NCBI RefSeq assembly: GCF_050948175.1
Contig: NW_027490232.1
Coordinates: 496,001-560,000 of the forward strand
Direction of reading: 5' to 3'
Origin: Xylocopa sonorina
Taxonomy: Eukaryota > Arthropoda > Insecta > Hymenoptera > Apidae
DNA: 64,000 bases
Shown here: piece after piece, positions 1 to 13,199 of the stretch
Numbering within the stretch: position 1 is the stretch's first letter
Layout: the number at the start of each line of letters is the position of its first letter
Made by a program: the position numbers and the translations under genes
The notes under the pieces: model-generated
What the model saw: the letters and a program-made list of their open reading frames with translations, nothing else
Database searches by the model: none
Told to the model about the DNA's origin: nothing

Positions 1-1
1 A

Positions 2-3000
2 AACAAAACTTCGTACGCCGATATACTTAAACGAAACCCGAAACCGGAGATAACGCGAAGCGAGTCGAGTGCGTCGCAACCCGAGAGTAGGTTCAACAAA
101 ATAATATCCGCCTTACGCCTCGATCACCTTAACAAAGAAGAAAAAACAGACATCCTAGATTTAATTTCCAACGCACAAGATCTTTTCCACTTACCCGGCG
201 ACAAATTAGGCTTCACAAATGTAACTTCACACCGCATACCAACTGTCAATGACCAACCCGTGAACGTTAAACAGTACAGATTCCCTCCGGTTCACAAACA
301 AGAAATCCAGAAACAGATGGAACAACTTCTAAGCGACGATATAATTAGACCATCGAAATCACCGTATAATTCCCCGCTCTGGGTAGTTCCGAAAAAACCA
401 GATTCTGCAGGGAACAAGAGGTGGCGCGTTGTAATCGATTATCGCGCTTTGAACGAAAGATCGGTAGCCGATGCGTACCCTCTCCCCTGTATTACGGAAA
501 TCCTGGACCAGCTGGGCAGCTCAAAGTACTTTAGTACGTTTGATCTGGCCAGTGGTTTTCACCAAATTCCGATGTCTCCGTCCGACGCCGCGAAAACCGC
601 ATTTTCGACACCACACGGACATTTCGAGTTCCAACGAATGCCCTTTGGCTTGCGTAACGCCCCAGCCACGTTCCAGAGACTCATGGACAGCGTGCTAACG
701 GGTTTGCAAGGGAACGAAATGTTCGTGTACCTCGATGATATCGTTATATATGCCAGCTCGTTACAAGAACATAGAAATAAGTTTAATAAACTCGCGGAGC
801 GATTACGGGCCGCAAATCTGGTACTGCAACCAGATAAATGCGAGTTTCTGCGTCGGGAGGTTAACTATCTTGGTCATATAATAAGCGAGAAAGGAGTAAA
901 ACCAGATCCGAATAAAGTTCGCGCCGTAAAGGACTTTCCGAGACCACAAAATCCTAAGCAAATTAAACAATTTCTCGGTCTCGCTGGCTACTATCGTCGT
1001 TTTATAGCAAATTTCTCTGCACTCGCAAAACCGTTAACGAATCTTTTGAAGAAAGACGCAAAATTCATTTGGCGCAACGATCACGAAAACGCATTCGTAA
1101 CTCTTCGTGACATGCTCTGCGAAGCTCCGATCTTACAATATCCTGATTTTACAAAGCCATTCATAATCACATCCGATGCATCTGCCGACGCAATTGGCGC
1201 CGTATTGAGTCAGGGCCCTATAGGAAAGGATCTTCCAATCGCTTATACATCCAGATTACTAAATAGTGCCGAGAAAAATTACTCCACCATTGAAAAGGAA
1301 TGTCTGGCGATTATATACGCGGTTCACTTCTTTAGGCCTTACATTTACGGGAAAACGTTCAAACTAGTTACCGATCACAGGCCACTAGTTTGGATGAACT
1401 CAGTGAAAGACCCATCGAGCAGGTTAATTCGTTGGAGACTCAAATTGGCGGAATACGAATACGAAATCATTTACAAACCAGGAAAAGTTAATATGAATGC
1501 AGACGCCTTATCTCGTAATCCTGTAACCGTGCAACCAATTTCCAATTCCACTGATTCTGAAAACGATCTTTTCGACATCCGACGACCCTCCTCACATTCA
1601 GTTCCAACCGCTCCACCGCCAACGCCAGCATCCTCTTCCGAGAGTCTCAATACCCCTTATCCTTCGACGAAACAAGAAAAATCTACTTTACCAACACCAT
1701 CCACTGAATTACCGACCGCCGACACCGACTTACCCGTACGACAACGACACGTATTCGTAACAACTAGAGACTCTATAGCAGCACGACGCGATAATCTAGT
1801 TTGTTTTATAACAAAAGGAGGCCGCCCTTTCGACAGAGGCGCCCTCGAGTTACAAAAATCAGGAAAATTTTTCCAACACAAGGACCATATCACTTTAGCA
1901 AGAGCTAAAGTAAAATCTGATAACGGTTATTTCCAAATCGCTCTTCCTGTAACTGAACATGAAAGAAAAGCAATCGATAACGAAATTTTACTAGAATCAC
2001 TAAGATCTCTGTATGACGCCGTAACAGAACTTCAAATTCAAACTTTCAGTATTTCGCAAGCTTCAATAGACACGGTACCTTTCTCTCAAATAAAAAGAAT
2101 ACTTCTAGATCTTTTCTACGAAACAAACGTACAAATTACAATTTGTCAAGGCTTGATTCAAATTCCACCACCGGAACGTAGAACCGACATAATTCGCGAA
2201 AACCACGACACCCCACTCGGAGGCCACAAGGGAATTAACAAAACATATTCTAGAATTCGCGAGTGGCATTTCTGGCCCAATATGAAGACCGAAATACAAG
2301 CTTATATCGATAATTGTGACCAATGCCAGAGACAAAAATTAACGCGAGTAAAGACACGACAACCATTGACACTGACGGACACTCCCGGCACCGCTTTTGA
2401 AAAAATATCCATGGACGTGATGGGTCCCTTACCTCCAACACCAGACGGCTTTACTAACATTCTCACTATACAATGTCTACTAACAAAATATTCCTTAGCC
2501 ATTCCTTTAAAACGCACAACAGCGGTAGATATCGCCGACGCATTCATCACACATTTCATTTGCCAATTCGGATGTCCTAAGGGAATCCTTACGGACCAAG
2601 GGTCAAATTTTATTAACTCACTCATGAAAACAATAGCAAAAAGATTTAAAATCCAACAGTTCAAAACCACAGCTTTCCACCCTCAAACTAATGGCTCTGT
2701 AGAACGGTCTCATCATGTACTCGCGGAATATTTGAAACAGTTTATCGGCAATCGTAATAATTGGGAAAAATGGCTCCCATTTGCAATGTTTTCGTATAAT
2801 ACGAGCACGCACGAGGGCACACGCTACACACCGTACGAGCTCGTATATGGTAAAATCGCCAGGCCTCCTTCAGCAATTCCTTTTCAAGATACGTCCGAGA
2901 ACGAATCTTACGCCAATTATCTTGACGAACTAAGCGATAGGATCCGAACTTCGCAGGAACTCGCTAAAAAGAACTTAGATGGAGCTAAAGTCCGAGCTAA

Positions 3001-4036
3001 GCATTATTACGACAAAAAACTGAATGTACAGAATTTCCAAGCAGGCCAATGGGTATATTTGCTACGAGAGCCATTGAAGCACAAGTTTCAATCTCAATAC
3101 ACCGGGCCATATAAAATCTTGGAAATTCTAGATAATAACAATGCCAAAATTAACGTTAAGGGTAGACATAAGATAGTACACACCAATAAGTTAAAACTTT
3201 GTAAACGGCTGCAAGCGAGAACTGTGAGAGCGAACGTATGCACGTATGACAGATCCAGTGACAGTGTTCAGTGCACCGCTAATCTAAAAACTGAAAATCA
3301 CGACGAACTATGTGTAAAAGCAAAACCCAAAGACGCATTTAAAAGTGTGACTAGTGCCAGCAGTGTAGCAACACGGGAAAAGGCCAGAACACCAGCAGCG
3401 CAGCATCCGCAGCATCCACAGCATACGCAGAGGCCGCAGAGCGCACATCATCCGCAGCGCACGCAGAATCCGAAGAACCAACAAAATACGCTGAATCCGC
3501 TGAATCCACAGAAGATGCAGAATCCGCTGAAACTGCAGAATCCACAGCATCCGCGGCATCCGCGGAATCCAAAGCATTCGCATCTACAAGGACGAGAACA
3601 GGACGAGAGCCACGGAAAAGGAGTAATCCATCCGCAGTTGTCCGCTCAGACAAACACAGTCCAGAGATTTCGGCATTGCCGAAATTCTTTTTCAATGGGG
3701 GGAGGTGTGACGTCAGGCGTAGCGCCTGCCACCCATCAGCCTCCTCACCGCCTCCAGCATCAACCCCTGCACGCAGGCAACCTGCCGTACACGCCTGCAG
3801 ATACAGCAACCAGCAGCGTTCGTGCGCGCACGGGTGCACGCGCTCGCACGCACGTAGGAACATCTCTTTCTCGCTCGCACCAACGAGCAACGCTGTCTCG
3901 CTCGCACCTACGAGCATCCCCGCCTCCCTCGCATCGAGGACTCCGTCCAGAGGGAAGAAGTCGCAGCCCGTCACCGGAATGGGGACTGTTCCAGTTTAGG
4001 GAACCAACATTGCCAGACCCTGTGTACTATTTTTAA
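2..4036 (+). CDS. pol: Pol polyprotein, 5'-truncated by window edge (RT, RNase H, integrase)
   Basis: The frame is open from the window edge to TAA at 4034-4036. It encodes the end of the protease-RT linker, then reverse transcriptase (YLDD at about 728-739), RNase H (SDAS motif, then EKE and TDHRP), an HHCC zinc-binding region (H..GGH..C-x2-C) and a D,D35E integrase core (MDVMG, TDQGSNF, SVERSH), then a GPY-type module (QYTGPYKI). A low-complexity Gln/Pro/His-rich tail follows and continues into the LTR. The function is reverse transcription and integration of the element. The protein is identical to the matching part of element 2. A GTG at 260 could be mistaken for a start, but it lies inside the polyprotein. 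The product would be made only as a frameshifted Gag-Pol. Confidence 0.95.
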   Translation, partial: NKTSYADILKRNPKPEITRSESSASQPESRFNKIISALRLDHLNKEEKTDILDLISNAQDLFHLPGDKLGFTNVTSHRIPTVNDQPVNVKQYRFPPVHKQEIQKQMEQLLSDDIIRPSKSPYNSPLWVVPKKPDSAGNKRWRVVIDYRALNERSVADAYPLPCITEILDQLGSSKYFSTFDLASGFHQIPMSPSDAAKTAFSTPHGHFEFQRMPFGLRNAPATFQRLMDSVLTGLQGNEMFVYLDDIVIYASSLQEHRNKFNKLAERLRAANLVLQPDKCEFLRREVNYLGHIISEKGVKPDPNKVRAVKDFPRPQNPKQIKQFLGLAGYYRRFIANFSALAKPLTNLLKKDAKFIWRNDHENAFVTLRDMLCEAPILQYPDFTKPFIITSDASADAIGAVLSQGPIGKDLPIAYTSRLLNSAEKNYSTIEKECLAIIYAVHFFRPYIYGKTFKLVTDHRPLVWMNSVKDPSSRLIRWRLKLAEYEYEIIYKPGKVNMNADALSRNPVTVQPISNSTDSENDLFDIRRPSSHSVPTAPPPTPASSSESLNTPYPSTKQEKSTLPTPSTELPTADTDLPVRQRHVFVTTRDSIAARRDNLVCFITKGGRPFDRGALELQKSGKFFQHKDHITLARAKVKSDNGYFQIALPVTEHERKAIDNEILLESLRSLYDAVTELQIQTFSISQASIDTVPFSQIKRILLDLFYETNVQITICQGLIQIPPPERRTDIIRENHDTPLGGHKGINKTYSRIREWHFWPNMKTEIQAYIDNCDQCQRQKLTRVKTRQPLTLTDTPGTAFEKISMDVMGPLPPTPDGFTNILTIQCLLTKYSLAIPLKRTTAVDIADAFITHFICQFGCPKGILTDQGSNFINSLMKTIAKRFKIQQFKTTAFHPQTNGSVERSHHVLAEYLKQFIGNRNNWEKWLPFAMFSYNTSTHEGTRYTPYELVYGKIARPPSAIPFQDTSENESYANYLDELSDRIRTSQELAKKNLDGAKVRAKHYYDKKLNVQNFQAGQWVYLLREPLKHKFQSQYTGPYKILEILDNNNAKINVKGRHKIVHTNKLKLCKRLQARTVRANVCTYDRSSDSVQCTANLKTENHDELCVKAKPKDAFKSVTSASSVATREKARTPAAQHPQHPQHTQRPQSAHHPQRTQNPKNQQNTLNPLNPQKMQNPLKLQNPQHPRHPRNPKHSHLQGREQDESHGKGVIHPQLSAQTNTVQRFRHCRNSFSMGGGVTSGVAPATHQPPHRLQHQPLHAGNLPYTPADTATSSVRARTGARARTHVGTSLSRSHQRATLSRSHLRASPPPSHRGLRPEGRSRSPSPEWGLFQFREPTLPDPVYYF
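3667..3685 (+). other. 19-nt odd palindrome upstream of polypurine tract (element 1)
   Basis: ATTTCGGCA and TGCCGAAAT flank a single T. It is the same structure as in elements 2 and 3, 11 nt before the polypurine tract and inside the Pol reading frame. Whether it has a role is unknown. Confidence 0.6.
3697..3705 (+). other. Polypurine tract (plus-strand primer), element 1
   Basis: GGGGGGAGG lies directly against the TG that opens the 3' LTR. This position and composition are those of the plus-strand priming tract of LTR retrotransposons. Confidence 0.9.
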
Positions 4037-5265
4037 CTCATATATTACATCTATGTACATGTATTATAATCCTAAATCTAAGTACTCATGACACATATTG
4101 TAACACACCACAACACACACGTAATTCTAAGTCCGTAGGTATATGATTATATATTAAGACGCGCCTGCGTCAACGACACGCGCAGCTAGCCCCACCACGA
4201 GCCGCGAGTCCCCACTCGCTGGACCACGCGCTCCCCACTATGAGCGCCCGCGACCGAAGCGCCTCGCGAACCGAGGAGGTCCGAGACGCGACTCCAGAGA
4301 GTCAGTCTACTTCGAGATTCCAGTCCGAGGAGTCGAATCCTCCAGTACCATTTCTTATACTCGAGCCATTAGCCGCCTCAATGTGGGGTCTAGGCTACGC
4401 GCTAGTATTTCTATTTCCTTAGTTCTAACTTAGAATAATTTCAACTTTGTATAATTTTAACTTAGAATATATTCCATTTATTTTACTACATCTAGTTTTT
4501 GAGTTTAATACCATATCTACTAATTCCTATATCTACTAAATCAAATGCCACTTCTCGCGCTTAATACAAACAGTAACAACGAATTCTTCCACGTGTCTCT
4601 TCCATACAACTGGGTAGCTTCCCATCACCTCGAAGGAGTATAGAACTCAGCTTTGCAGAGTTGCGATAGAGCGGACCGCCGCTTATCCTTCCGAGCATTG
4701 TCTGTTAGTACAGAAAACTCTGGGTGAATGGGGCGTGATTCCGGTTCGCGAAGAACACGACGCGCGGGTAGGAAGAATTTCCTTCGCTCACTTGTGCGTG
4801 GATACTTGGGTAACGTATCCCGGATCCCCGTGTACCAGCAACCTGTCTCCGCACCTACTCAGCAGCATCTCTCCGAAGTCTCCAGCAACGCCGAGTCTCC
4901 TGTTTCCGCAGCCGAGGTTGCTGCGATATCTACAGTCTCCACCGAATCCGCTTCGCATCCGAGTCGCAGTTTCCCGCTTCGCTGGAAGCTCATTGAATTA
5001 TCAACCTCAATCAACAGGCCAGCACCTACGTCGATACCAATCAACGATCCACGGCGAGAATTTTACCAACGTATCGAGAACGAAATCAGCAAAGGTAATA
5101 TTTCCAACTCCTAATATCCGCGAATCGCGAGTGTTTTGTCCGTGTCGCGTTAGCTGAAATAGTCGAACCCGGTCGTAACGCGTTTCCGCGGACCGAATTT
5201 CGAACAAATAGGCTAGTGTCGTGAAGCCTCCGGATAAACGAAAAGTTATTTCGCCGGACGTGACA
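3706..5265 (+). repeat. 3' LTR of element 1, 1560 bp
   Basis: The LTR runs from TGTGACGTC to GACGTGACA, which are near-perfect inverted ends with the usual TG...CA termini. It follows the polypurine tract directly and is followed directly by satellite. It contains a CRE-like TGACGTCA (3708-3715), a TATA-like box (4148-4157), an AT-rich middle, and the open frame described for the leader region (copy at 4735-5157). The first 331 nt also encode the end of Pol. It looks identical to both LTRs of element 2 and to the 5' LTR of element 3. Confidence 0.95.
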
Positions 5266-7749
5266 CGAAGCAATAGAGTTCTAATGCTTCTTAAAACGAG
5301 ATATTGCATCTCATATCTATGTTTCATGATAAGATATAATATTCATTGCGAACAGTTACGCATTCCTCGTCTACGATTCAAATGAATGTAAATGCGACAC
5401 TTCCTTGCAAGAAAATAGCGTTTGCAGATGTCTACGTATCGTAGCAATAGAGTTCTAATGCTTCTTAAAACGCGATATCGCATCTCATTTCTATGTTTCA
5501 TGGTAAGGTATAATATGATTTGCGAAGTGTTATGTATCCGTCGTCTACACTTCAAATAAATGTAAATGCGACACTTTCTTACAAGGAAATAGCGTTTGCA
5601 GATGTCTACGGATCGTAGCAATAGAGTTCTAATGCTTCTTAAAACGCGATATCGTATCTCATTTCTATGTTTCATGGTAAGATATAATACGTTGTGCGAA
5701 GTGTTATGTATTCCTCGGCTACACTTCAAATGAATGTAAATGCGACACTTCTTTGTAAGGAAATAGCGATTGCAGATGTCTACGTATCGTAGCAGTAGAG
5801 TTCTTATGATTCTTAAAACGCGATATCGTATCTCATTTCTATGTTTCATGGTAAGATATTTTATGATTTGCGGAGTGTTATGTATTCCTCGTCTACGCTA
5901 CAAATGAATGCAAATGCGACAGTTCCTTGCAAGGAAATAGCGTTTGCAAATGTCTACCTATCGTAGCAGTAGTGTTCTAATGCTTCTTAGAACGCGATAT
6001 CGCATGTCATTTGTATGTTTCATGGTAAGACATAATATGATTTGCGAAGTGTTATGCATTCCTCGTCTACGCTTCAAATGAATGTAAATGCGACACTTCC
6101 TTGCAAGAAAATAGCGTTCGCAGATGTCTACGTATCGTAGCAATAGAGTTCTAATGCTTCTTAAAACGCGATATCGCATCTCATTTCTATGTTTCATGGT
6201 AAGATATAATATGATTTGCGAAGTGTTATGTATTCCTCGTCTACACTTCAAATGAATGTGAATGCGACACTTCCTGGCTAGGAAATAGCGTTTGCAGATG
6301 TCTACGTATCTAAGCAATAGAGTTCAAATGCTTCTTAAAACGAGATATTGCATCTCATATCTATGTTTCATGATAAGATATAATATACATTGCGAAGTGT
6401 TATGCATTCCTCGCCTACGATTCAAATGAATGTAAATGCGACACTTCCTTGCAAGGAAATAGCGATTGCAGATGTCTATGTATCGTAGCAGTAGAGTTCT
6501 TATGATTCTTAAAACGCGATATCGTATCTCATTTCTATGTTTCATGGTAAGATATAATATGATTTGCGGAGTGTTATGTATTCCTCGTCTACACTACAAA
6601 TGAATGCAAATGCGACAGTTCCTTGCAAGGAAATAGCGTTTGCAGATGTCTACCTATCGTAGCAGTAGTGTTCTAATGCTTCTTAGAACGCGATATCGCA
6701 TCTCATTTGTATGTTTCATGGTAAGACATAATATGATTTGCGAAGTGTTATGTATTCCTCGTCTACACTTCAGATGAATGTAAATGCGACACTTCCTTGC
6801 AAGGAAATAGCGTTTGCAGATGTCTACGTATCGAAGAAATAGAGTTCAAATGCTTCTTAAAACGATATATTGCATCTCATATTTATGTTTCATGATAAGA
6901 TATAATATTCATTGCGAACTGTTATGCATTCCTCGTCTACGCTTCAAATGAATGTAAATGCGACACTTCTTTGCAAGGAAATAGCGATTGCAGATGTCTA
7001 CGTATCGTAGCAGTAGAGTTCTTATGATTCTTAACACGCGATATCGTATCTCATTTCTATGTTTCATGGTAAGATATAATATGATTTGCGGAGTGTTATG
7101 TATTCCTCGTCTACACTACAAATGAATGCAAATGCGACAGTTCCTTGCAAGGAAATAGCGTTTGCAGATGTCTACGTGTCGAAGAAATAGAGTTCAAATG
7201 CTTCTTAAAACGAGATATTGCATCTCATATCTATGTTTCATGATAAGATATAATATTCATTGCGAACTGTTATGCATTCCTCGACTACGCTTCAAATGAA
7301 TGTAAATGCGACACTTCCTTGCAAGAAAATAGCGTCTGCAGATGTCTACGTATCGTAGCAATGGAGTTCTAATGCTTCTTAAAACGCGATATCGCATCTC
7401 ATTTCTATGTTTCATGGTAAGATATAATATGATTTGCGAAGTGTTATGTGTTCCTCGTCTTCACTTCAAATGAATGTGAATGTGACACTTCCTCGCTAGG
7501 AAATTGCGTTTGCAGATGTCTGCGTATCGTAGCAGTAGAGTTCTAATTCTTCGTAAAACGCGATATCGCATCTCATTTCTATGTTTCATGGTAAGATACA
7601 ATATGACTTGCGAAGTGTTATGTATTCCTCGTCTACACTTCAAATGAATGTGAATGCGACACTTCCTGGCTAGGAAAGAGCGTTTGCAGATGTCTACGTA
7701 TCGAAGCAATAGAGTTCAAATGCTTCTTAAAACGAGATATTGCATCACA

Positions 7750-9630
7750 TATCTATGTTTCATGATAAGATATAATATTCATTGCGAAGTGTTATGCATT
7801 CCTCGTCTACGATTCAAATGAATGTAAATGCGACACTTCTTTGCAAGGAAATGGCGTTTGCAGATGTCTACGTATCGTAGCAATAGAGTTCTTATGATTC
7901 TTAAAACGCGATATCGCATCTCATTTCTATGTTTCATGGTAAGATACAATATGATTTGCGAAGTGTTATGTATTCCTCGTCTACACTTCAAATGAATGTG
8001 AATGCGACACTTCCTCGCTAGGAAATAGCGTTTGCAGATGTCTACGTATCGAAGCAATAGAGTTGAAACGCTTCTTGAAACGAGATATTGCATCTCATAT
8101 CTATGTCTCATGATAAGATATAATTTTCATTGCGAAGTGGTATGCATTCCTCGTCTACGATTCAAATGAATGTAAATGCGACACTTCCATGCAAGGAAAT
8201 AGCGTTTGCAGATGTCTACGTATCGTAGCAATGGATTTCTTATGCTTCTTATAACGCGATATCGCATGTCATTTCTATGTTTCATGGTAAGATGTAATAT
8301 GATTTGCGAAGTGTTATGTATTCCTCGTCTACACTTCAAATGAATGTAAATGCGACACTTCTTTGCAAGGAAATAGCGTTTGCAGATGTCTACGTATCGA
8401 AGCAATAGAGTTGAAACGCTTCTTAAAACGAGATATTGCATCTCATATCTATGTTTCATGATAAGATATAATATTCATTGCGAAGTGATATGCATTCCTC
8501 ATCTACGATTCAAATGAATGTAAATGCGACACTTCCATGCAAGGAAATAGAGTTTGCAGATGTCTACGTATCGTAGCAATGGATTTCTGATGCTTCTTAA
8601 AACGCGATATCGCATGTCATTTCTATGTTTCATGGTAAGATATAATATGATTTGCGAAGTGTTATGTATTCCTCGTCTACACTTCAAATGAATGTAAATG
8701 CGACACTTCTTTGTAAGGAAATAGCGTTTGCAGATGTCTACGTATCGAAGCAATAGAGTTGAAACGCTTCTTAAAACGAGATATTGCATCTCATATCTAT
8801 GTTTCATGATAAGATATAATATTCATTGCGAAGTGATATGCATTCCTCGTCTACGATTCAAATGAATGTAAATGCGACACTTCCATGCAAGGAAATAGCG
8901 TTTGCAGATGTCTACGTATCGTAGCAATGGATTTCTGATGCTTCTTAAAACGCGATATCGCATGTCATTTCTATGGTTCATGGTAAGATATAATATGATA
9001 TGCGAAGTGTTATGTATTCCTCGTCTACACTTCAAATGAATGTAAATGCGACACTTCTTTGCAAGGAAATAGCGTTTGCAGATGTCTACGTATCGTTGCA
9101 ATAGAGTTCTTATGATTCTTAAAACGCGATATCGCATCTCATTTCTATGTTTCATGGTAAGATATAATATGATTTGCGGAGTGTTATGTATTCCTCGTCT
9201 ACACTTCAAATGAATGTAAATGCGACACTTCCTTGCAAGGAAATAGCGTTTGCAGATGTCTACGTATCGAAGCAATAGAGTTCAAATGCTTCTTAAAACG
9301 AGATATTGCATCTCATATCTATGTTTCATGATAAGATATAATACTCATTGCGAACTGTTATGCATTCCTCGTCTACGATTCAAATGAATGTAAATGCGAC
9401 ACTTCCTTGCAAGGAAATAGCGCTTGCAGATGTCTACGGATCCTAGCAATAGAGTTCTAATGCTTCTTAAAACGCGATATCGCATCTCATTTCTATGTTT
9501 CATGGTAAGATATAATACGATTTGCGAAGTGTTATGTATTCCTCGTCTACACTTCAAATGAATGTGAATGCGACACTTCCTCGCTAGGAAATAGCGTTTG
9601 CAGATGTCTACGTATCGAAGCAATAGAGTT
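7750..9630. repeat. 348-bp dimeric higher-order repeat within block 1
   Basis: Type B markers such as attcattgcgaagtg recur at about 7779, 8127, 8475 and 8823, a spacing of 348 bp (two monomers). The next step, to 9345, is 522 bp (three monomers). The same dimer/trimer rhythm returns at about 11085, 11433, 11781, 12303 and 12651. This indicates unequal exchange by whole dimers. Confidence 0.8.
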
Positions 9631-12600
9631 CAAATACTTCTTAAAACGAGATATTGCATCTCATATCTATGTCTCATGATAAGATATAATATTCATTGCG
9701 AAGTGTTATGCATTCCTCGTCTACGATTCAAATGAATGTAAATGCGACACTTCCTTCCAAGGAAATAGCGTTTGCAGATGTCTACGTATCGTAGCAATAG
9801 AGTTCAAATGCTTCTTAAAACGCGATATCGCATCTCATTTCTATGTTTCATGGTAAGATATAATATGATTTGCGAAGTGTTATGTATTCCTCGTCTACAC
9901 ATTAAATGAATGTAAATGCGACACTTCCTTGCAATTAAATAGCGTTTGCAGATGTCTACGTATCGTAGCAATAAAGTTCTTATGATTCTTAAACCGCGAT
10001 ATCGCATCTCATTTCTATGTTTCATGGTAAGGTATAATATGATTTGCGAAGTGTTATGTATCCGTCGTCTACACTTCAAATGAATGTAAATGCGACACTT
10101 TCTTGCAAGGTAATAGCGTTTGCAGATGTCTACGTATCGTAGCAATGGATTTCTGATGCTTCTTAAAACGCGATATCGCATCTCATTTCTATGTTTCATG
10201 GTAAGATATAATATGATTTGCGAAGTGTTATGTACTCCTCGTCTACACTTCAAATGAATGTAAATGCGACACTTCTTTGCAAGGAAATAGCGTTTGCAGA
10301 TGTCTACGTATCGTTGCAATAGAGTTCATATGATTCTTAAAACGCGATATCGCATCTCATTTCTATGTTTCATGGTAAGGTATAATAGGATTTGCGGAGT
10401 GTTATGTATTCCTCGTCTACACTTCAAATGAATGGAAATGCGGCACTTCCTTGCAAGGAAATAGCGTTTGCAGATGTCTACGTATCGAAGCAATAAAGTT
10501 CAAATGCTTCTTAAAACGCGATATCGCATCTCATATCTATGTTTCATGGTAAGATATAATACGATTTGCGAAGTGTTATGTATTCGTCTTCTACACATCA
10601 AATGAATGTAAATGCGACACTTCCTTGCAAGGAAATAGCGTTTGCAGATGTCTACGTATCGTAGCAATAGAGTTCTTATGATTCTTAAAACGCGATATCG
10701 CATCTCATTTCTATGTTTCATGGTAAGGTATAATATGATTTGCGAAGTGTTATGTATCCGTCGTCTACACTTCAAATGAATGTAAATGCGACACTTCCTT
10801 GCGAGAAAATAGCGTTTGCAGATGTCTACGTATCGTAGCAATGGATTTCTGATGCTTCTTAAATCGCGAAATCGCATCTCATTTCTATGTTTCATGGTAA
10901 GATATAATATGATTTGCGAAGTGTTATGTATTCCTCGTCTACACTTCAAATGAATGTAAATGCGACACTTCTTTGCAAGGAAATAGCGATTGCAGATGTC
11001 TACGTATCGTAGCAGTAGAGTTCTTATGATTCTTAAAACGCGATATCGCATCTCATTTCTATGTTTCATGATAAGATATAATACTCATTGCGAACTGTTA
11101 TGCATTCCTCGTCTACGATTCAAATGAATGTAAATGCGACACTTCCTTGTAAGGAAATAGCGCTTGCAGATGTCTACGGATCCTAGCAATAGAGTTCTAA
11201 TGCTTCTTAAAACGCGATATCGCATCTCATTTCTATGTTTCATGGTAAGATATAATACGATTTGCGAAGTGTTATGCATTCCTCGTCTACACTTCAAATG
11301 AATGTTAATGCGACACTTCCTCGCTAGGTAATAGCGTTTGCAGATGTCTACGTATCGAAGCAATAGAGTTGAAACGCTTCTTAAAACGAGATATTGCATC
11401 TCATATCTATGTTTCATGATAAGATATAATATTCATTGCGAAGTGACATGCATTCCTCGTCTACGATTCAAATGAATGTAAATGCGACACTTCCATGCAA
11501 GGAAATAGCGTTTGCAGATGTCTACGTAATGTAGCAATGGATTTCTGATGCTTCTTAAAACGCGATATCGCATGTCATTTCTGTGTTTCATGGTAAGATA
11601 TAATATGATTTGCGGAGTGTTATGTATTCCTCGTCTACACTTCAAATGAATGTAAATGCGACACTTCCTTGCAAGGAAATAGCGTTTGCAGATGTCTACG
11701 TATCGAAGCAATAGAGTTCAAACGCTTCTTAAAACGAGATATTGCATCTCATATCTATGTTTCATGATAAGATGTAATATTCATTGCGAAGTGATATGCA
11801 TTCCTCGTCTACGATTCAAATGAATGTAAATGCGACACTTCCATGCAAGGAAATAGCGTTTGCAGATGTCTACGTATCGTAGCAATGGATTTCGGATGCT
11901 TCTTAAAACGCGATATCGCATGTCATTTCTATGTTTCATGGTAAGATATAATATGATTTGCGAAGTGTTATGTATTCCTCGTCTACACTTCAAATGAATG
12001 TAAATGCGACACTTCCTTGCAAGGAAATAGCGTTTGCAGATGTCTACGTATCGTTGCAATAGAGTTCTTATGATACTTAAAACGCGATATCGCATCTCAT
12101 TTCTATGTTTCATGGTAAGATATAATATGATTTGCGGAGTGTTATGTATTCCTCGTCTACACTTCAAATGAATGTAAATGCGACACTTCCTTGCAAGGAA
12201 ATAGCGTTTGCAGATGTCTACGTATCGAAGCAATAGAGTTCAAATGCTTCTTAAAACGAGATATTGCATCTCATATCTATGTTTCATGATAAGATATAAT
12301 ATTCATTGCGAAGTGTTATGCATTCCTCGTCTACGATTCAAATGAATGTAAATGCGACACTTCCTTGCAAGGAAATAGCGCTTGCAGATGTCTACGGATC
12401 CTAGCAATAGAGTTCTAATACTTCTTAAAACGCGATATCGCATCTCATTTCTATGTTTCATGGTAAGATATAATACGATTTGCGAAGTGTTATGTATTCC
12501 TCGTCTACACTTCAAATGAATGTGAATGCGACACTTCCTCGCTAGGAAATAGCGTTTGCAGATGTCTACGTATCGAAGCAATAGAGTTCAAATGCTTCTT

Positions 12601-13199
12601 AAAACGAGATATTGCATCTCATATATATGTTTCTTGATAAGATATAATACTCATTGCGAACTGTTATGCATTCCTCGTCTACGATTCAAATGAATGTAAA
12701 TGCGACACTTCCTTGCAAGGAAATAGCGCTTGCAGATGTCTACGGATCCTAGCAATAGAGTTCTAATGCTTCTTAAAACGCGATATCGCATCTCATTTCT
12801 ATGTTTCATGGTAAGATATAATACGATTTGCGAAGTGTTATGTATTCCTCGTCTACACTTCAAATGAATGTGAATGCGACACTTCCTCGCTAGGAAATAG
12901 CGTTTGCAGATGTCTACGTATCGAAGCAATAGAGTTCAAATGCTTCTTAAAACGAGATATTGCATCTCATATCTATGTTTCATGATAAGATATAATATTC
13001 ATTGCGAAGTGTCATGCATTTCTCGTCTACGATTCAAATGAATGTAAATGCGACACTTCCTTGCAAGGAAATAGCGTTTGCAGATGTCTACGTATCGTAG
13101 CAATAGAGTTCAAATGCTTCTTAAAACGCGATATCGCATCTCATTTCTATGTTTCATGGTAAGATATAATACGATTTGCGAAGTGTTATGTATTCCTCG

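Larger units (their letters stand above)
1..5265 (+). mobile_element. Ty3/gypsy LTR retrotransposon, element 1 (5' part outside window)
   Basis: This is the 3' part of an LTR retrotransposon: most of pol, a polypurine tract and a complete 3' LTR. Position 1 corresponds to position 21925 of element 2, so the 5' LTR, gag, protease and part of the linker lie outside the window. On reading, the shared part looks identical to element 2 in DNA and protein, which implies very recent transposition of both. The 3' flank begins CGAA, inside a satellite monomer (the normal context is tatCGAAgcaatag). The expected 4-bp target duplication would be CGAA, but its partner is out of view. Its flank is at a different place in the monomer from element 2's, so it is an independent insertion and not a duplicated block. 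Confidence 0.95.
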